This document shows, in pieces, positions 46,930 through 56,593 of a stretch of DNA of 64,000 nt. The stretch is from a virus. Numbering within the stretch: the first letter of the stretch is position 1; every line of letters begins with the position of its first letter. Under the pieces are notes generated by a model. It made no database searches. It was not told the origin of the DNA and worked only from the letters and a program-made list of their open reading frames with translations. The position numbers and the translations under genes were made by a program. The DNA lies in the IMG/VR virus record IMGVR_UViG_3300027847_002504, positions 50,791 to 114,790 of that record; one strand, given 5' to 3'.

Positions 46930-49197
46930 ATGAAGAAAGTAAAACTAAACAAGCATTTTGGACATATTGTAGGGGTGGATTCTGGCGATGTGGACTTGAC
47001 ATTGAATAGTGAGGGGACCATTTATAGATCGAACCCAAGAAAATATATTGATGTTTCGTCATGGGCGAAATCTAGTATTACGCCACCTTATTATTCAGAC
47101 AGTACCATATTAATTCTGGAAACAGATTTGCCAGATGTCCCAATTGGGTATTCTTATGCCCATATTGAGTATGTTCTCACATATAATCAGGATTTTGTTC
47201 TGGATGGAGAGTTGACCGCCGATGTTTTGTATAAGTTTGAATCTATAGATATAGATGGCTGGGCAATAGAATATGATAAGATATACTCCCTGCCTGGAGA
47301 GGGGTATACATCATGGCATACTACAAGGCTATTAAAGTCTAAATTTATAGCAACAGATTTGACAATTGATTTCACTCAGGACTTGTACTTATTCCATAGA
47401 TCGAGGGGCTGCACAGTATCTGGCGGTGATATAACACTGTCTAACGAGTATTCTAGTTATTCTGGCAAAAAAATAAACCTGTATGCAAGCACCTTTTCTA
47501 ATACTGGAGAAAACAGAACGTCACCATTATCCGTAGATCTTCTACCGGAAATAAGCGATTACTTTAACACCTGGCCACCGTCTTCTAATATCCATTATGA
47601 GATTTATATAGGATCATCTGGAGACGTTTCCGATTATACTGGAAGTTTGGTTACACCATTGATGTACAGAGATTCTGGAGATTCTCCGACTGGGTTCACT
47701 TATTTTGACGGATCGTCTTTTGTAGGGTTTGGTGAGGACGGACCACTCGGCTCCTTGTACGGAAATAAAATGGTTTTTATTTCACCATCAATAGATACAA
47801 AAACGGCCCTGTTCGCCGTTTACAGGGCTTATTGGGATGGTGGGAACACGACTTGGATAGCAAAAGTTCTACAGTCGTCTGATTTTATAAAGACTCCAGG
47901 TAGATCTTTCAACACGTCATCATTTATTGAGATATCGGCGGGAACTTTCCCAGACAGGTATGATGCACATGTGATTGTCGGAACAAGCCCGGTATTATCA
48001 GAATATTTTGACGATGGATTATTGAATGATTTTACAAAGTTGAATCCATTTTTTGACGGTCTGATTGATTATGCCAACACCGCCGAGACTCTTGATAGAA
48101 GTAAGTTTGATCTATATGAAAATGGAAGTATTCACCCACCTGGAAATTTTGGGTTTGATGATTCAAAGGATATTAAGATAACATTCACGTCTGGTGAAAA
48201 CTATGATGGGGATGAAAAAGTACATATATTTTGGAGATTCGAGCATGGTACAGTAGCGAGTAGTTCGAGTAGTTGCTCAAGCTGGTTGAGTAGTTCAAGC
48301 TGTTCTTGCTCAAGCTCCTCAAGCAGCAGTAGTAGCTGTTCGTGTTCGAGTTGGCTTAGCCCATCAAGTCCTTCATATTCAAGCTATGTTAGTACCAGCA
48401 CAAGCTCTGTAAGTAGCGCGAGTTCGAGTAGCTCAACGAATTTTTGTACCAACATTACAGACCAGGATTCAAAATTAGTGGCGTATTGGGATATGGAGGA
48501 AACGACTGGTAGGAGGTTCGACTCGGTAGGGTCGAATGATTTAATAGACAATGAGACCATTGACGCAGTTTCCGGCAAAGAGGGCAACGCATCCTTGTTT
48601 AGTGAAAGCGCAGGCCGTCGCGGGCCAGGGCCAACTGGTAGAGCTGCGGCGAGTCTGATGGCACCGGACTCCATTGATTTATCCGCCACCAATAAGGTTG
48701 CTATTTCAATGTGGGTAAAACAACATTACAATTCTGGTTCTGGTGGATCTTCAGAGGGTAAACTTAGCAGTTACCACTTTACATTTAATGGGAGTTCTTC
48801 ACAGCATTTTAGAGTTAGTTGGCTGATTAGACAATCAGATTTGACTTATTCATCAATGGGTAATCATGAGGTTACCGAAGACGTTTTTCATCATATCTTT
48901 GGTGTGGCAGACGGTAGTAATATACATCTTTATATAGATGGCGTTTTGAAGGAGAGCAAATCTTATGATGGGACTATAAGTGAGAGTTCGTGCCCATTCC
49001 TTTTACATGGGAATTGGTCAAATTTTGATGTCACAATGGATGAGGTGGCAGTTTGGAAAGAGCCCACTCTGTCAAATGAGCGAGCCTGTGCAGCAATGGC
49101 CAGATCTTTGTATAATAACGGGTCCGGTAAATTTTTGAACTCTGGAACATGGACATCATGTTCAAGTAGTTGCTCAAGTAGTTCAAGTTCAAGTTAG
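46930..49197 (+). CDS. LamG-domain fibre-like protein, second copy
   Basis: About 755 residues from the ATG at 46930 with GGGG upstream. An N-terminal beta-rich region precedes a Ser/Cys tract (bases about 48256-48435), a LamG domain (LVAYWDMEETTGRRFDSVG, VFHHIFGVADGSNIHLYIDG) and a Ser/Cys tail. The architecture repeats that of the gene before it, pointing to duplication of the linker plus LamG module. Confidence 0.75.
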   Translation: MKKVKLNKHFGHIVGVDSGDVDLTLNSEGTIYRSNPRKYIDVSSWAKSSITPPYYSDSTILILETDLPDVPIGYSYAHIEYVLTYNQDFVLDGELTADVLYKFESIDIDGWAIEYDKIYSLPGEGYTSWHTTRLLKSKFIATDLTIDFTQDLYLFHRSRGCTVSGGDITLSNEYSSYSGKKINLYASTFSNTGENRTSPLSVDLLPEISDYFNTWPPSSNIHYEIYIGSSGDVSDYTGSLVTPLMYRDSGDSPTGFTYFDGSSFVGFGEDGPLGSLYGNKMVFISPSIDTKTALFAVYRAYWDGGNTTWIAKVLQSSDFIKTPGRSFNTSSFIEISAGTFPDRYDAHVIVGTSPVLSEYFDDGLLNDFTKLNPFFDGLIDYANTAETLDRSKFDLYENGSIHPPGNFGFDDSKDIKITFTSGENYDGDEKVHIFWRFEHGTVASSSSSCSSWLSSSSCSCSSSSSSSSSCSCSSWLSPSSPSYSSYVSTSTSSVSSASSSSSTNFCTNITDQDSKLVAYWDMEETTGRRFDSVGSNDLIDNETIDAVSGKEGNASLFSESAGRRGPGPTGRAAASLMAPDSIDLSATNKVAISMWVKQHYNSGSGGSSEGKLSSYHFTFNGSSSQHFRVSWLIRQSDLTYSSMGNHEVTEDVFHHIFGVADGSNIHLYIDGVLKESKSYDGTISESSCPFLLHGNWSNFDVTMDEVAVWKEPTLSNERACAAMARSLYNNGSGKFLNSGTWTSCSSSCSSSSSSS

Positions 49198-49204
49198 GTA
49201 AATA

Positions 49205-50965
49205 ATGGAAACAAATAAAAACAGTATTAAAAAGACTGAGTACTCTGACACGTTCATTTATAATGATGACGCATCAGAGTTGTTCACGTTTTCGTCTGGA
49301 GGGGTCCTATTACAATTAACTCTTCCAAACGCCATATCAAATGGGGTGTATGCTTTATGCGATGGTGAGAAGTATCTTACAGATTATATTTTGTTCGGAA
49401 CTAACCAGAAGGCGCAATTTATCGACTTCCCAGGGGTTTACGCTTCATTGTCAGACGAAGGAATAATTCTTACATTATGGACTCGAAATGGAAAGTTTGT
49501 AATAGTCGATACTAAAACGTCAATATCTTCAGACACGTCATTCATCGTTGAGTTTTATTGGGATAGTTCAGGTTTAATTCTTGGGTCAGGCGCAACTATG
49601 GCTATATTTGTTAACGATGAATGTACAGCGTCTGGTAATTTTAACATATATTCAGAGACAATATCTGACTTGGATTTCTTCTCACTTGACTCGAAGACCG
49701 TAGATTTTAACCTACAGTGTAATATCGACGATATAGTTACCTACTCAAATGTTCCTGTTGGAAAAAACGATTCGGTGTCCAGCCTAACCCACTTTAGATT
49801 TAGTCTTGATGAAGCGGTTTTGGTTGGGAAAAATGGGAGCTTGTTTTTTGGCAATGGGTTATATAAAGGCCCCACTTTTGTTGAGGAAATAAAATGCTTC
49901 GCCGATTCGGAATCATGTCTTGAGATTTGTGACATAACAGGTGACATATACTTCTCTTCATATTTTGGGGACGGATACAAGGCTGGTCGGGTTATGAAGT
50001 TTGATGTTACCAGATCAAAAATATCAGCCAAGTCAGATTTATTTGAAGAACCAAAATCGATAGCCCTTATACAAAAGGATGGTCTGGACTACCCAAAGTC
50101 TTTATATTATGACGATTCAACCTGTGATGGCGTCTGGGTGATTAATAAGACAAGTCTGGTGAAGCTTGATGAAAATATGAATACTGTCTTTACCATTTCT
50201 TCTGGATTCAGCAATCCGGGATTTGTAAAATTGGGACTCGATGGATCTTGCTGGGTTTCGGATGTTGGCTATAATAGGATTAGACATTATGACTCAGACG
50301 GAAACTTATTGGTAAACAAACCAATAAGTAGGTCTGGGTATCTTGAGGTCGCCATCAATGGAGACGTTTATGTCCACTCTCCATATGATCAAAAGATATA
50401 TGTGGTTAGAGGCAATGCTGTTATTAAGGCCCTAACTTTATCATCTGGGTTCGTTGGGTTTGGGTTAAATGTAAACACAAGGGATATAGTAACGGCGTAT
50501 TCTGATGGAAGAGTGTACTCATTCAATAAAGCCTTCGAGCCTAATTTCTCCTCTAATATAATGGTGAATATAGATCGAATCTACGTAAGAAGAGGGTATA
50601 ACCAGGATAGTTTTGTGGCAATAGACAATACTAATCTTAGAGCGATGGTAAATAGAGTTAGTAATCCTGGAATAAATATTTTGAGCTTCGACTATGATAG
50701 TGGCGTTTATTTTAACGGGACGTTTTCTGCGACCGCAAGAAACGAAGGTGTTAGCGCGAGTATTGTAGGGGGCTTCACCGCTGACTTTTCAGTTGATAAT
50801 ATTACTGTAACAGACTTGAGACATGGTGCGTATAAGGTTGATAAGAGAAATGTGGATCTTTCTGGAGGAGGAGAGAACTCCTCTTACTTTGATTTTAATG
50901 GTTCGGGCTCGGATAGAGACCCAACTGATTATCAAGATAAAACATTTGAGGCCGCGAAAATATAA
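49205..50965 (+). CDS. Probable beta-propeller virion protein (NHL-like)
   Basis: 586 residues. Repeats in the second half (GVWVINKTSLVKLDENMNT, SCWVSDVGYNRIRHYDSDG, DVYVHSPYDQKIYVVRG) resemble NHL propeller blades. The N-terminal third is beta-rich and unassigned. GGTAAATAATG gives a weak ribosome binding site. Probable tail or baseplate component. Confidence 0.6.
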   Translation: METNKNSIKKTEYSDTFIYNDDASELFTFSSGGVLLQLTLPNAISNGVYALCDGEKYLTDYILFGTNQKAQFIDFPGVYASLSDEGIILTLWTRNGKFVIVDTKTSISSDTSFIVEFYWDSSGLILGSGATMAIFVNDECTASGNFNIYSETISDLDFFSLDSKTVDFNLQCNIDDIVTYSNVPVGKNDSVSSLTHFRFSLDEAVLVGKNGSLFFGNGLYKGPTFVEEIKCFADSESCLEICDITGDIYFSSYFGDGYKAGRVMKFDVTRSKISAKSDLFEEPKSIALIQKDGLDYPKSLYYDDSTCDGVWVINKTSLVKLDENMNTVFTISSGFSNPGFVKLGLDGSCWVSDVGYNRIRHYDSDGNLLVNKPISRSGYLEVAINGDVYVHSPYDQKIYVVRGNAVIKALTLSSGFVGFGLNVNTRDIVTAYSDGRVYSFNKAFEPNFSSNIMVNIDRIYVRRGYNQDSFVAIDNTNLRAMVNRVSNPGINILSFDYDSGVYFNGTFSATARNEGVSASIVGGFTADFSVDNITVTDLRHGAYKVDKRNVDLSGGGENSSYFDFNGSGSDRDPTDYQDKTFEAAKI

Positions 50966-51771
50966 TGATTACAACAAGAACAATCATAGCCAAGTATAAA
51001 TCAGTTGATAACAGAGTTATTCAATCAACCCATGTTTTTGGTAGATACCTATATGTAGGGACCGGTCCAGAGGGTATTGTTTATAGAACCCTTGACGGGA
51101 CATCTAATTTGGAGTTTTACAAGGTGGGAGACATGTATGCCACGGCGATTGCCGACTATGGAAACGCCTTATTCGTTGGAACCTCTCCAAATGGTAGGAT
51201 AATGATGCACAATTTCAACACTGGAAATAGATTCCATTATGTAACCACTGGAGATTACAAAGTAACAGCATTCGAAGTTCATGATAACAAACTTTATGCT
51301 GGGACTTCTCCGAGCGGGCTAATATTATCATTTGACGGAACTGATTGGAGAATGGAGTATGACGCATATGGTGGGGGGATTAAAGCAATGGTTTCTCATG
51401 GGGGTTCTTTATATGTTTTTGTCGAGGGGATAGAGTCTATTCCAGTTTTGAATTCGAGTGGCTGGTCCATGCTAAAGGATGGGGATGATTTTTTCTCTAT
51501 TTCAACATTTTCAAAGGTCACAACATCCTTGGCTACTCTTGAAAAGAACGAAAACTTTGATGTCTCGTTTTCCTGTGCAGTATCATTTGATGATAAGCTT
51601 TACTTTGCCCCGGAGAACAGGTGTAATCTCTATGAATATGACGGGACAGATGTGAAGATCGCAGGACAGTGGGAAGGCGAGAAGATACGATCTCTTGATG
51701 TCGTTGGGGCAGACCAGCTTTTGGTGGCCGTAGATGACATGGTTTATATAATGGAGGGGGCAAATGATTAA
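50965..51771 (+). CDS. Probable beta-propeller protein
   Basis: 268 residues with four or more blades of the form YVGTGPEGIVYRT, FVGTSPNGRIMMH, YAGTSPSGLILSF. The start overlaps the previous stop (TAATG), and its 3' end overlaps the next start by 8 nt. Likely part of the tail apparatus. Confidence 0.62.
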   Translation: MITTRTIIAKYKSVDNRVIQSTHVFGRYLYVGTGPEGIVYRTLDGTSNLEFYKVGDMYATAIADYGNALFVGTSPNGRIMMHNFNTGNRFHYVTTGDYKVTAFEVHDNKLYAGTSPSGLILSFDGTDWRMEYDAYGGGIKAMVSHGGSLYVFVEGIESIPVLNSSGWSMLKDGDDFFSISTFSKVTTSLATLEKNENFDVSFSCAVSFDDKLYFAPENRCNLYEYDGTDVKIAGQWEGEKIRSLDVVGADQLLVAVDDMVYIMEGAND

Positions 51772-52693
51772 TTTAGTCCAAGACCCAGAACAGTATCCAG
51801 TTCCATTTGAAATAGGTAGTAGGAACCTTTCTCTTGTGGAGAGCCAAACCGCATCGGTGACGTTTCTTGAAACCGGAACCAAAACTATAAAGAGAGCGTT
51901 CTACAAGACTGATGGGGACTTCTTATTAGATATAGACCACTCTGATGAAGAGTTTATTGGATACGTTGGGGATGGGAAGAAGCTCTTGTATGAGATAATT
52001 CCCGACTCAACAAGTGTATTTACCTCTCAATTTAGTATGAAGTCCTGGTTAGACGAGGTCGCGTCTAAAAGTGCAAACAATGGAGAGGCGTTAGACCTAA
52101 GACAAACGCCATGGGACTTCGACGATACTGATATATCGATATATGTGTCAGGCGGACTGTCAAAATTTGATGCTGAAGTTGTGTCAGGGACATCGTACTA
52201 TCCGTCTTTAAGCTGCGACGTTACATACTCAAGCGATTATAATACCACCTTTGCTATTTCCGCCTCTACAATATCGCCTGGCTCGTCGATTAACAAGTCG
52301 GTTATAGACACTGGAAATTATGGCGTTCTAACAATGTTATTTTCGCTCACTTTGAAGTGGTATTTTGACGAAGACAGAACCCTTATCGTATCTTCACCAC
52401 CAGTTTCTTTAGATGTTTTCACACCGGTAACGTTTGTGTCGAGATTGATGCTCGTATCATCCGGCAAGTTTGTCAAAAAGGGTGGGGTAAGTACAGACGG
52501 AGCTGGAATATTCAATGGCATATTAACACAGGGGTATGTCCTGTCAGAAAGCTTGAATTATGGTAGTTTTATATACGTTGGCTTTGACACTTCGACAGGG
52601 AAACTATTCCTTGGCGAGGAAGACGAAGTAATTGTTAACGATAGCGGATATAGCGTTAGACCAGGAAAACTTGACCAGGTTTATTATTTATAA
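51764..52693 (+). CDS. Hypothetical virion protein
   Basis: 309 residues, beta-rich, no recognised domain (GSRNLSLVESQTASVTFLETG; FIYVGFDTSTGKLFLGEED). In a run of overlapping late genes, so a structural role is inferred from context only. Confidence 0.55.
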   Translation: MINLVQDPEQYPVPFEIGSRNLSLVESQTASVTFLETGTKTIKRAFYKTDGDFLLDIDHSDEEFIGYVGDGKKLLYEIIPDSTSVFTSQFSMKSWLDEVASKSANNGEALDLRQTPWDFDDTDISIYVSGGLSKFDAEVVSGTSYYPSLSCDVTYSSDYNTTFAISASTISPGSSINKSVIDTGNYGVLTMLFSLTLKWYFDEDRTLIVSSPPVSLDVFTPVTFVSRLMLVSSGKFVKKGGVSTDGAGIFNGILTQGYVLSESLNYGSFIYVGFDTSTGKLFLGEEDEVIVNDSGYSVRPGKLDQVYYL

Positions 52694-53667
52694 TGAGTTT
52701 CAGACCAATTTTTAAGTCCCAAAATGGGAACATAACCGACGTGAAATATTTTCATGGCGCGGGAGAAGTGTTTATATTTTCAGAGGAAGGCGTGGTAAGT
52801 AATATTAACGAGCTTCCAATAAACCCGTTCGGTAAAGGCCTTAATTATGTGTTCGCTCAGATCGTTAATGGAGAGGGCGACATCTCATCCGTAGCAAACA
52901 CTTCTATTTATTATGATCTGTACAACGCTATTGTAAAGTCGAGTGGAATAGGCACCGGGTTCGATATTATAGAAGAGAATACCGATTCGTTTAGAGTGTC
53001 AAAAAACACCAGGGCTACGGCTGTGTATACATCTGACGTTCTTAAAGCCGATGAAGACTTCGGATTCTGGAAGTCTATAACATGGACACAAAATAGTAGT
53101 CATGGAAGAGTCGTTGTGGCGCTCAAGGTAGCCGAGACGGAGGCGGATGTTATTGCAAAAGATTGGGAGTATTACATTTCAGAAGAGGCCGAAGTCGCTT
53201 ATGGCGGATATGCCTTGCCAAGCACGTTTGTTGTTAATAAAGATTTGGATAGATTCAACCTTAAAGGCAGATTCATGATGTTTAAGGTAGATCTCGAAAC
53301 AGAAACAACCATTGAGAACCCAATAGTTAGTGAATTCATAATAACCTATGGCGGAAAACACTCTGTTTTCTTCTTCACGAGGAAGATAAAGATAGAAAAG
53401 AATTCAAATGTAGACGATATGCTTTTGACCGCATCCACATCTATACCTGAAAATACAGAAATAAGATTTGGGGTAACGAGCGGGAACAGTTCCAATTGGC
53501 AGGATTATAAGATCATTGATCTTGATAAAGTGGAAGATCTTTCAACCACATGGGGAAGCTCGGTCAAAGTAGGGATAAAACTATCGTCTTATAGCGACGT
53601 TAGCGTTCCAGTAGTACAGGAAATAGCGTTTTTGCTTGGTGCAGATTCGGATAACGTATTGGACTAA
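52693..53667 (+). CDS. Hypothetical virion protein
   Basis: 324 residues, beta-rich, starting MSFRPIFKSQNGNITDVKYF; repeats such as FGFWKSITWTQNSSHG resemble a discoidin-like or jelly-roll fold but are not diagnostic. Start overlaps the previous stop (TAATG). Confidence 0.55.
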   Translation: MSFRPIFKSQNGNITDVKYFHGAGEVFIFSEEGVVSNINELPINPFGKGLNYVFAQIVNGEGDISSVANTSIYYDLYNAIVKSSGIGTGFDIIEENTDSFRVSKNTRATAVYTSDVLKADEDFGFWKSITWTQNSSHGRVVVALKVAETEADVIAKDWEYYISEEAEVAYGGYALPSTFVVNKDLDRFNLKGRFMMFKVDLETETTIENPIVSEFIITYGGKHSVFFFTRKIKIEKNSNVDDMLLTASTSIPENTEIRFGVTSGNSSNWQDYKIIDLDKVEDLSTTWGSSVKVGIKLSSYSDVSVPVVQEIAFLLGADSDNVLD

Positions 53668-53668
53668 C

Positions 53669-54427
53669 ATGAAATTTTCAATTATATCATCATTAGACTA
53701 TCAGCAAGGTAATATTCTGTTAATTTGCAGCCGATTTGCAAATATTAATACAGACAACGCCTCTTTTCCGCCATCATTGGTGGAGAGGTGCTTCCAGTTC
53801 GCATCATCAATAAGCGACGAGGGGGTAATAAATGCATTAGTGATAGTGGATGGCGTAGATGATGGAAGTGTCGGTATCGTAGATAATGTAGATGATATAA
53901 ATGTTACGAGAGGGGCTATCGAAGATCTCTCAACACTTGAATATATTCAGGGTTTCGACGCGGTGTTGTTTTTTGGGATAGACAACAATCTCTCCCCTCT
54001 CATTAGGGCCAACATTTTATCTTTTGTTGGGGGTGGTGGAGGGCTTATCCTATCAGATATAAACCTCGACGGAGAAGAACTGTCTTTGTTTACCGGAATA
54101 GCATCTGTAACAGTCACGTCTCCAGGATTTTATGAATCTAAGGGGTCTCAAGTTTGGACAGAAGACGGCGTTTCAAACTTTATTTATTCTGATGATGTGG
54201 CGAATCTTCATATAACACCTCTAAATACGATTTCAGAGCTTAATTTATCAAGTGAATGGAGTCTTTTGTATATTCACGATACAGAATATACTTTAGAGGA
54301 AGAAAGCCCTATAGATTTAACCATTGACGAAACGATCAATTCGTCTTCAGACTATGATATAGATGGTGTAAACTTCGTTGGTTATTTTGCTACCGTTTAT
54401 GAAAACGGCATTGTGGAAGTTCAGTAG
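53669..54427 (+). CDS. Hypothetical protein, GATase/flavodoxin-like
   Basis: About 252 residues from the ATG at 53669, 1 nt after the previous stop; an earlier frame start lies inside the previous gene. The central DAVLFFGIDNNLSPLIRANI with GGGGGLILSDINLDG resembles class I glutamine amidotransferase or ThuA-like proteins. No catalytic Cys is visible. Confidence 0.5.
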   Translation: MKFSIISSLDYQQGNILLICSRFANINTDNASFPPSLVERCFQFASSISDEGVINALVIVDGVDDGSVGIVDNVDDINVTRGAIEDLSTLEYIQGFDAVLFFGIDNNLSPLIRANILSFVGGGGGLILSDINLDGEELSLFTGIASVTVTSPGFYESKGSQVWTEDGVSNFIYSDDVANLHITPLNTISELNLSSEWSLLYIHDTEYTLEEESPIDLTIDETINSSSDYDIDGVNFVGYFATVYENGIVEVQ

Positions 54428-54541
54428 ATAGAAATTATTCTCTCTTTATAGAGGGAAATCGTTGAGCATTTAAGAATAGGGGAATTAATGTTGGTTTGAT
54501 TTTGAATCAATAATTAATTGCAATCTAATGGAGGGATTAAT

Positions 54542-55213
54542 ATGAGTAAGATTTTTTCAGCTGGCGGAAAGAACAGATCCTGGACCGATAACGTTCCTGG
54601 TGAAGAGGTTGTTTCAACAGAAGATAATATAGAGAAGATCGGCGTTGACGCTATGTCTACGGACGATTTAAGAAAGCTTGCACAGTTTTCTTTTGAGGTC
54701 GAGCCGCCGGAAGACGTGGCTGTTGAAGAGGCAGTGGTTGTCGATGGAGAACCAGGGTTGGAAGACGCGCCTATTTCAGACGAGATTGGCGGTGAAGGCG
54801 ACGACATTGACGATCTCGATGATGCCGAACTTGGCGGAGATCCCCTTGACGAAGCAGCCGAAGCGGTTGCGGACGCGCAGGACATCCTTGATAACGCAGC
54901 CGAGGCGTTGACCGATGCTGGAGCAACGGTTGAAGGCGACGATGAAATAGCGGAAGTTCCGGTTTCTGTTGAAGAAGACGCTATCGACATTGATGAGCCT
55001 GGCGATTCAGCGGTCGTCGTAGAGATTGAAGAGCCAGAAGCGGAAGCGGGTGTGTACTCTGATGAAACAGCGTCTGTTGAAGCGAGTAGCGAAAGGTTTG
55101 TTAAAATCGCGACACTATCCCCAGCTAATAAAAAGAAGTTGAAGTCCTATTGGGTTAAGACTTTAGGTTATGACTCTGAGTGGGTTGGTATGATGCTCAA
55201 GGAATATAAGTAA
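54542..55213 (+). CDS. Acidic late protein, scaffold-like
   Basis: About 223 residues from the ATG at 54542 (GGAGGGA upstream). After a short basic start, residues about 55-180 are Asp/Glu/Ala-rich and low complexity, and the last 40 residues form a basic helix (NKKKLKSYWVKTLGYDSEW). This layout is common for capsid scaffolding proteins. Followed by an intrinsic terminator. Confidence 0.55.
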   Translation: MSKIFSAGGKNRSWTDNVPGEEVVSTEDNIEKIGVDAMSTDDLRKLAQFSFEVEPPEDVAVEEAVVVDGEPGLEDAPISDEIGGEGDDIDDLDDAELGGDPLDEAAEAVADAQDILDNAAEALTDAGATVEGDDEIAEVPVSVEEDAIDIDEPGDSAVVVEIEEPEAEAGVYSDETASVEASSERFVKIATLSPANKKKLKSYWVKTLGYDSEWVGMMLKEYK

Positions 55214-55238
55214 TTATTCCAAGAATGATATGAAAAAA

Positions 55239-55266
55239 GGGCCAGGGAAACCTGGTCCTTTTTTTT
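55239..55266 (+). terminator. Intrinsic terminator
   Basis: GGGCCAGG-GAAA-CCTGGTCC (55239-55258) followed by eight T. It closes the late run that ends with the scaffold-like gene. Confidence 0.88.
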
Positions 55267-55314
55267 GTCTGTATAAAGGGAAACAACTAAAAAAAATTGT
55301 AGTTTAACCCGTGG

Positions 55315-55320
55315 TATAAT
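55315..55320 (+). promoter_or_regulatory. Extended -10 promoter
   Basis: TGG-TATAAT (TG at 55312-55313), 72 nt before the gene at 55392 and just after the terminator; no consensus -35 at the usual spacing. Confidence 0.5.
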
Positions 55321-55391
55321 AGATTTACAAGATTTTTTAATGGCTTATTCAACCATAGTAATAGCCAGGAAATTAAAACAGGAGAGACTAA

Positions 55392-56354
55392 ATGGCAATT
55401 CCACTTAATAAAAACTCTGAAGGATCAGTGGCCGATTGGATGACAAACGCCGCTGTTATAAACATTGGAGATGACGTGTCTTCTGCGGTTATCGTTAATA
55501 GCGATGATGATTTGGTGGACGCGAGAACTAAAATAGAAGCTTGTTCCAAAGATGGCAAGCCGTTTTATTTTGACTCTTCAAGCAAGAATCAGGGCGAGCT
55601 AAAAGAATACGCATCACTGTGCGGTTTGAGAGACGAGGATGTTATCGGAGTCTCGAAAGAAGAGATCGCTTTATCCGCTAACGAAAGAGAGGTGAAGGTG
55701 GCAGAAGTAGACGCCTCCGAGGCCCCAGATCCATTTGGAATATTAGAAGGGTTCGCATCAGAATCTTCTTTTGAGAAAAATGAAGATTGGAATAAGGTAA
55801 CACCTTCTCAGAAGATGCCTATTAGTGGCAAACCATCACAGGCCGGGTCCGTTGGCAGACTTGACGGAAGAGAGACTTACGAAGAGCAAAGAGTTGTTGG
55901 AGTAAGACCTGGCGAAAACTCAATTGCAGACCCAGAGATTAAAGCCCCTGATCAGAGTCTTACGGTAGCTCAGCTTAGAGAGGCTAATGAGGCGAGAAGA
56001 AAGGAGATCGCTTTTGACAAGTCTGAATGGGAAAGGGAAACGTTAGCTAACTTGCCAGACCCTGGCATTATTGCCAAGGATGGAGTAAAGTTGACAGGTG
56101 CCGGTCATGGGCAGCAACATGGATCTATAGGGCAAGGGCAGCACTCTATGTTTGATGATAAAGACAACAACGAGTCTATTCCTGAAAAGACGGCGGGCGA
56201 GCACCTTGCTGATAAGACCACCTCCAGAAGAGAGGCTATTCAGCGTGGAAAGAAAGACGATAGAAGTTGGGACACCGTCAAGTCAAGTAAGACTCCACTA
56301 GTTTCGGATTTATTTTTTAATTGCTTACAAGATGAAATGGAGAAGATAAAATAG
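55392..56354 (+). CDS. Hypothetical late protein
   Basis: 320 residues, hydrophilic. Segments such as SGKPSQAGSVGRLDGRETYEE and GAGHGQQHGSIGQGQHSMF look disordered. No recognised domain. Its stop overlaps the next GTG start (TAGTG). First gene after the terminator and promoter, so it begins the head gene cluster with the portal. Confidence 0.55.
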   Translation: MAIPLNKNSEGSVADWMTNAAVINIGDDVSSAVIVNSDDDLVDARTKIEACSKDGKPFYFDSSSKNQGELKEYASLCGLRDEDVIGVSKEEIALSANEREVKVAEVDASEAPDPFGILEGFASESSFEKNEDWNKVTPSQKMPISGKPSQAGSVGRLDGRETYEEQRVVGVRPGENSIADPEIKAPDQSLTVAQLREANEARRKEIAFDKSEWERETLANLPDPGIIAKDGVKLTGAGHGQQHGSIGQGQHSMFDDKDNNESIPEKTAGEHLADKTTSRREAIQRGKKDDRSWDTVKSSKTPLVSDLFFNCLQDEMEKIK

Positions 56355-56584
56355 TGGGATGCTTTTTTGTTAACCAGTATGATCTTTTCACCTTTGTCAA
56401 CAATGATGTTGGCAAGGCAATTGGCGGGCTTTCAAGGTCCGTTCAGGCGGCTACGGGGGAAGATCTAACACAAGACATTAAAGACTCTTGCACTTTGATA
56501 TCTGAAGGTTCGACTTATGACAGAGCTTTTGAAGATGTCAATTCTCTTTTCGACTTTCTTGAAGATAAAATAGGAATTGTTTAG
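56354..56584 (+). CDS. Small hypothetical protein
   Basis: 76 residues from a GTG overlapping the previous stop. A single amphipathic helical bundle (DLFTFVNNDVGKAIGGLSRSV, DRAFEDVNSLFDFLEDKI). Not recognised. It lies 9 nt before the next gene. Confidence 0.5.
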   Translation: MGCFFVNQYDLFTFVNNDVGKAIGGLSRSVQAATGEDLTQDIKDSCTLISEGSTYDRAFEDVNSLFDFLEDKIGIV

Positions 56585-56593
56585 GAGGCAATC

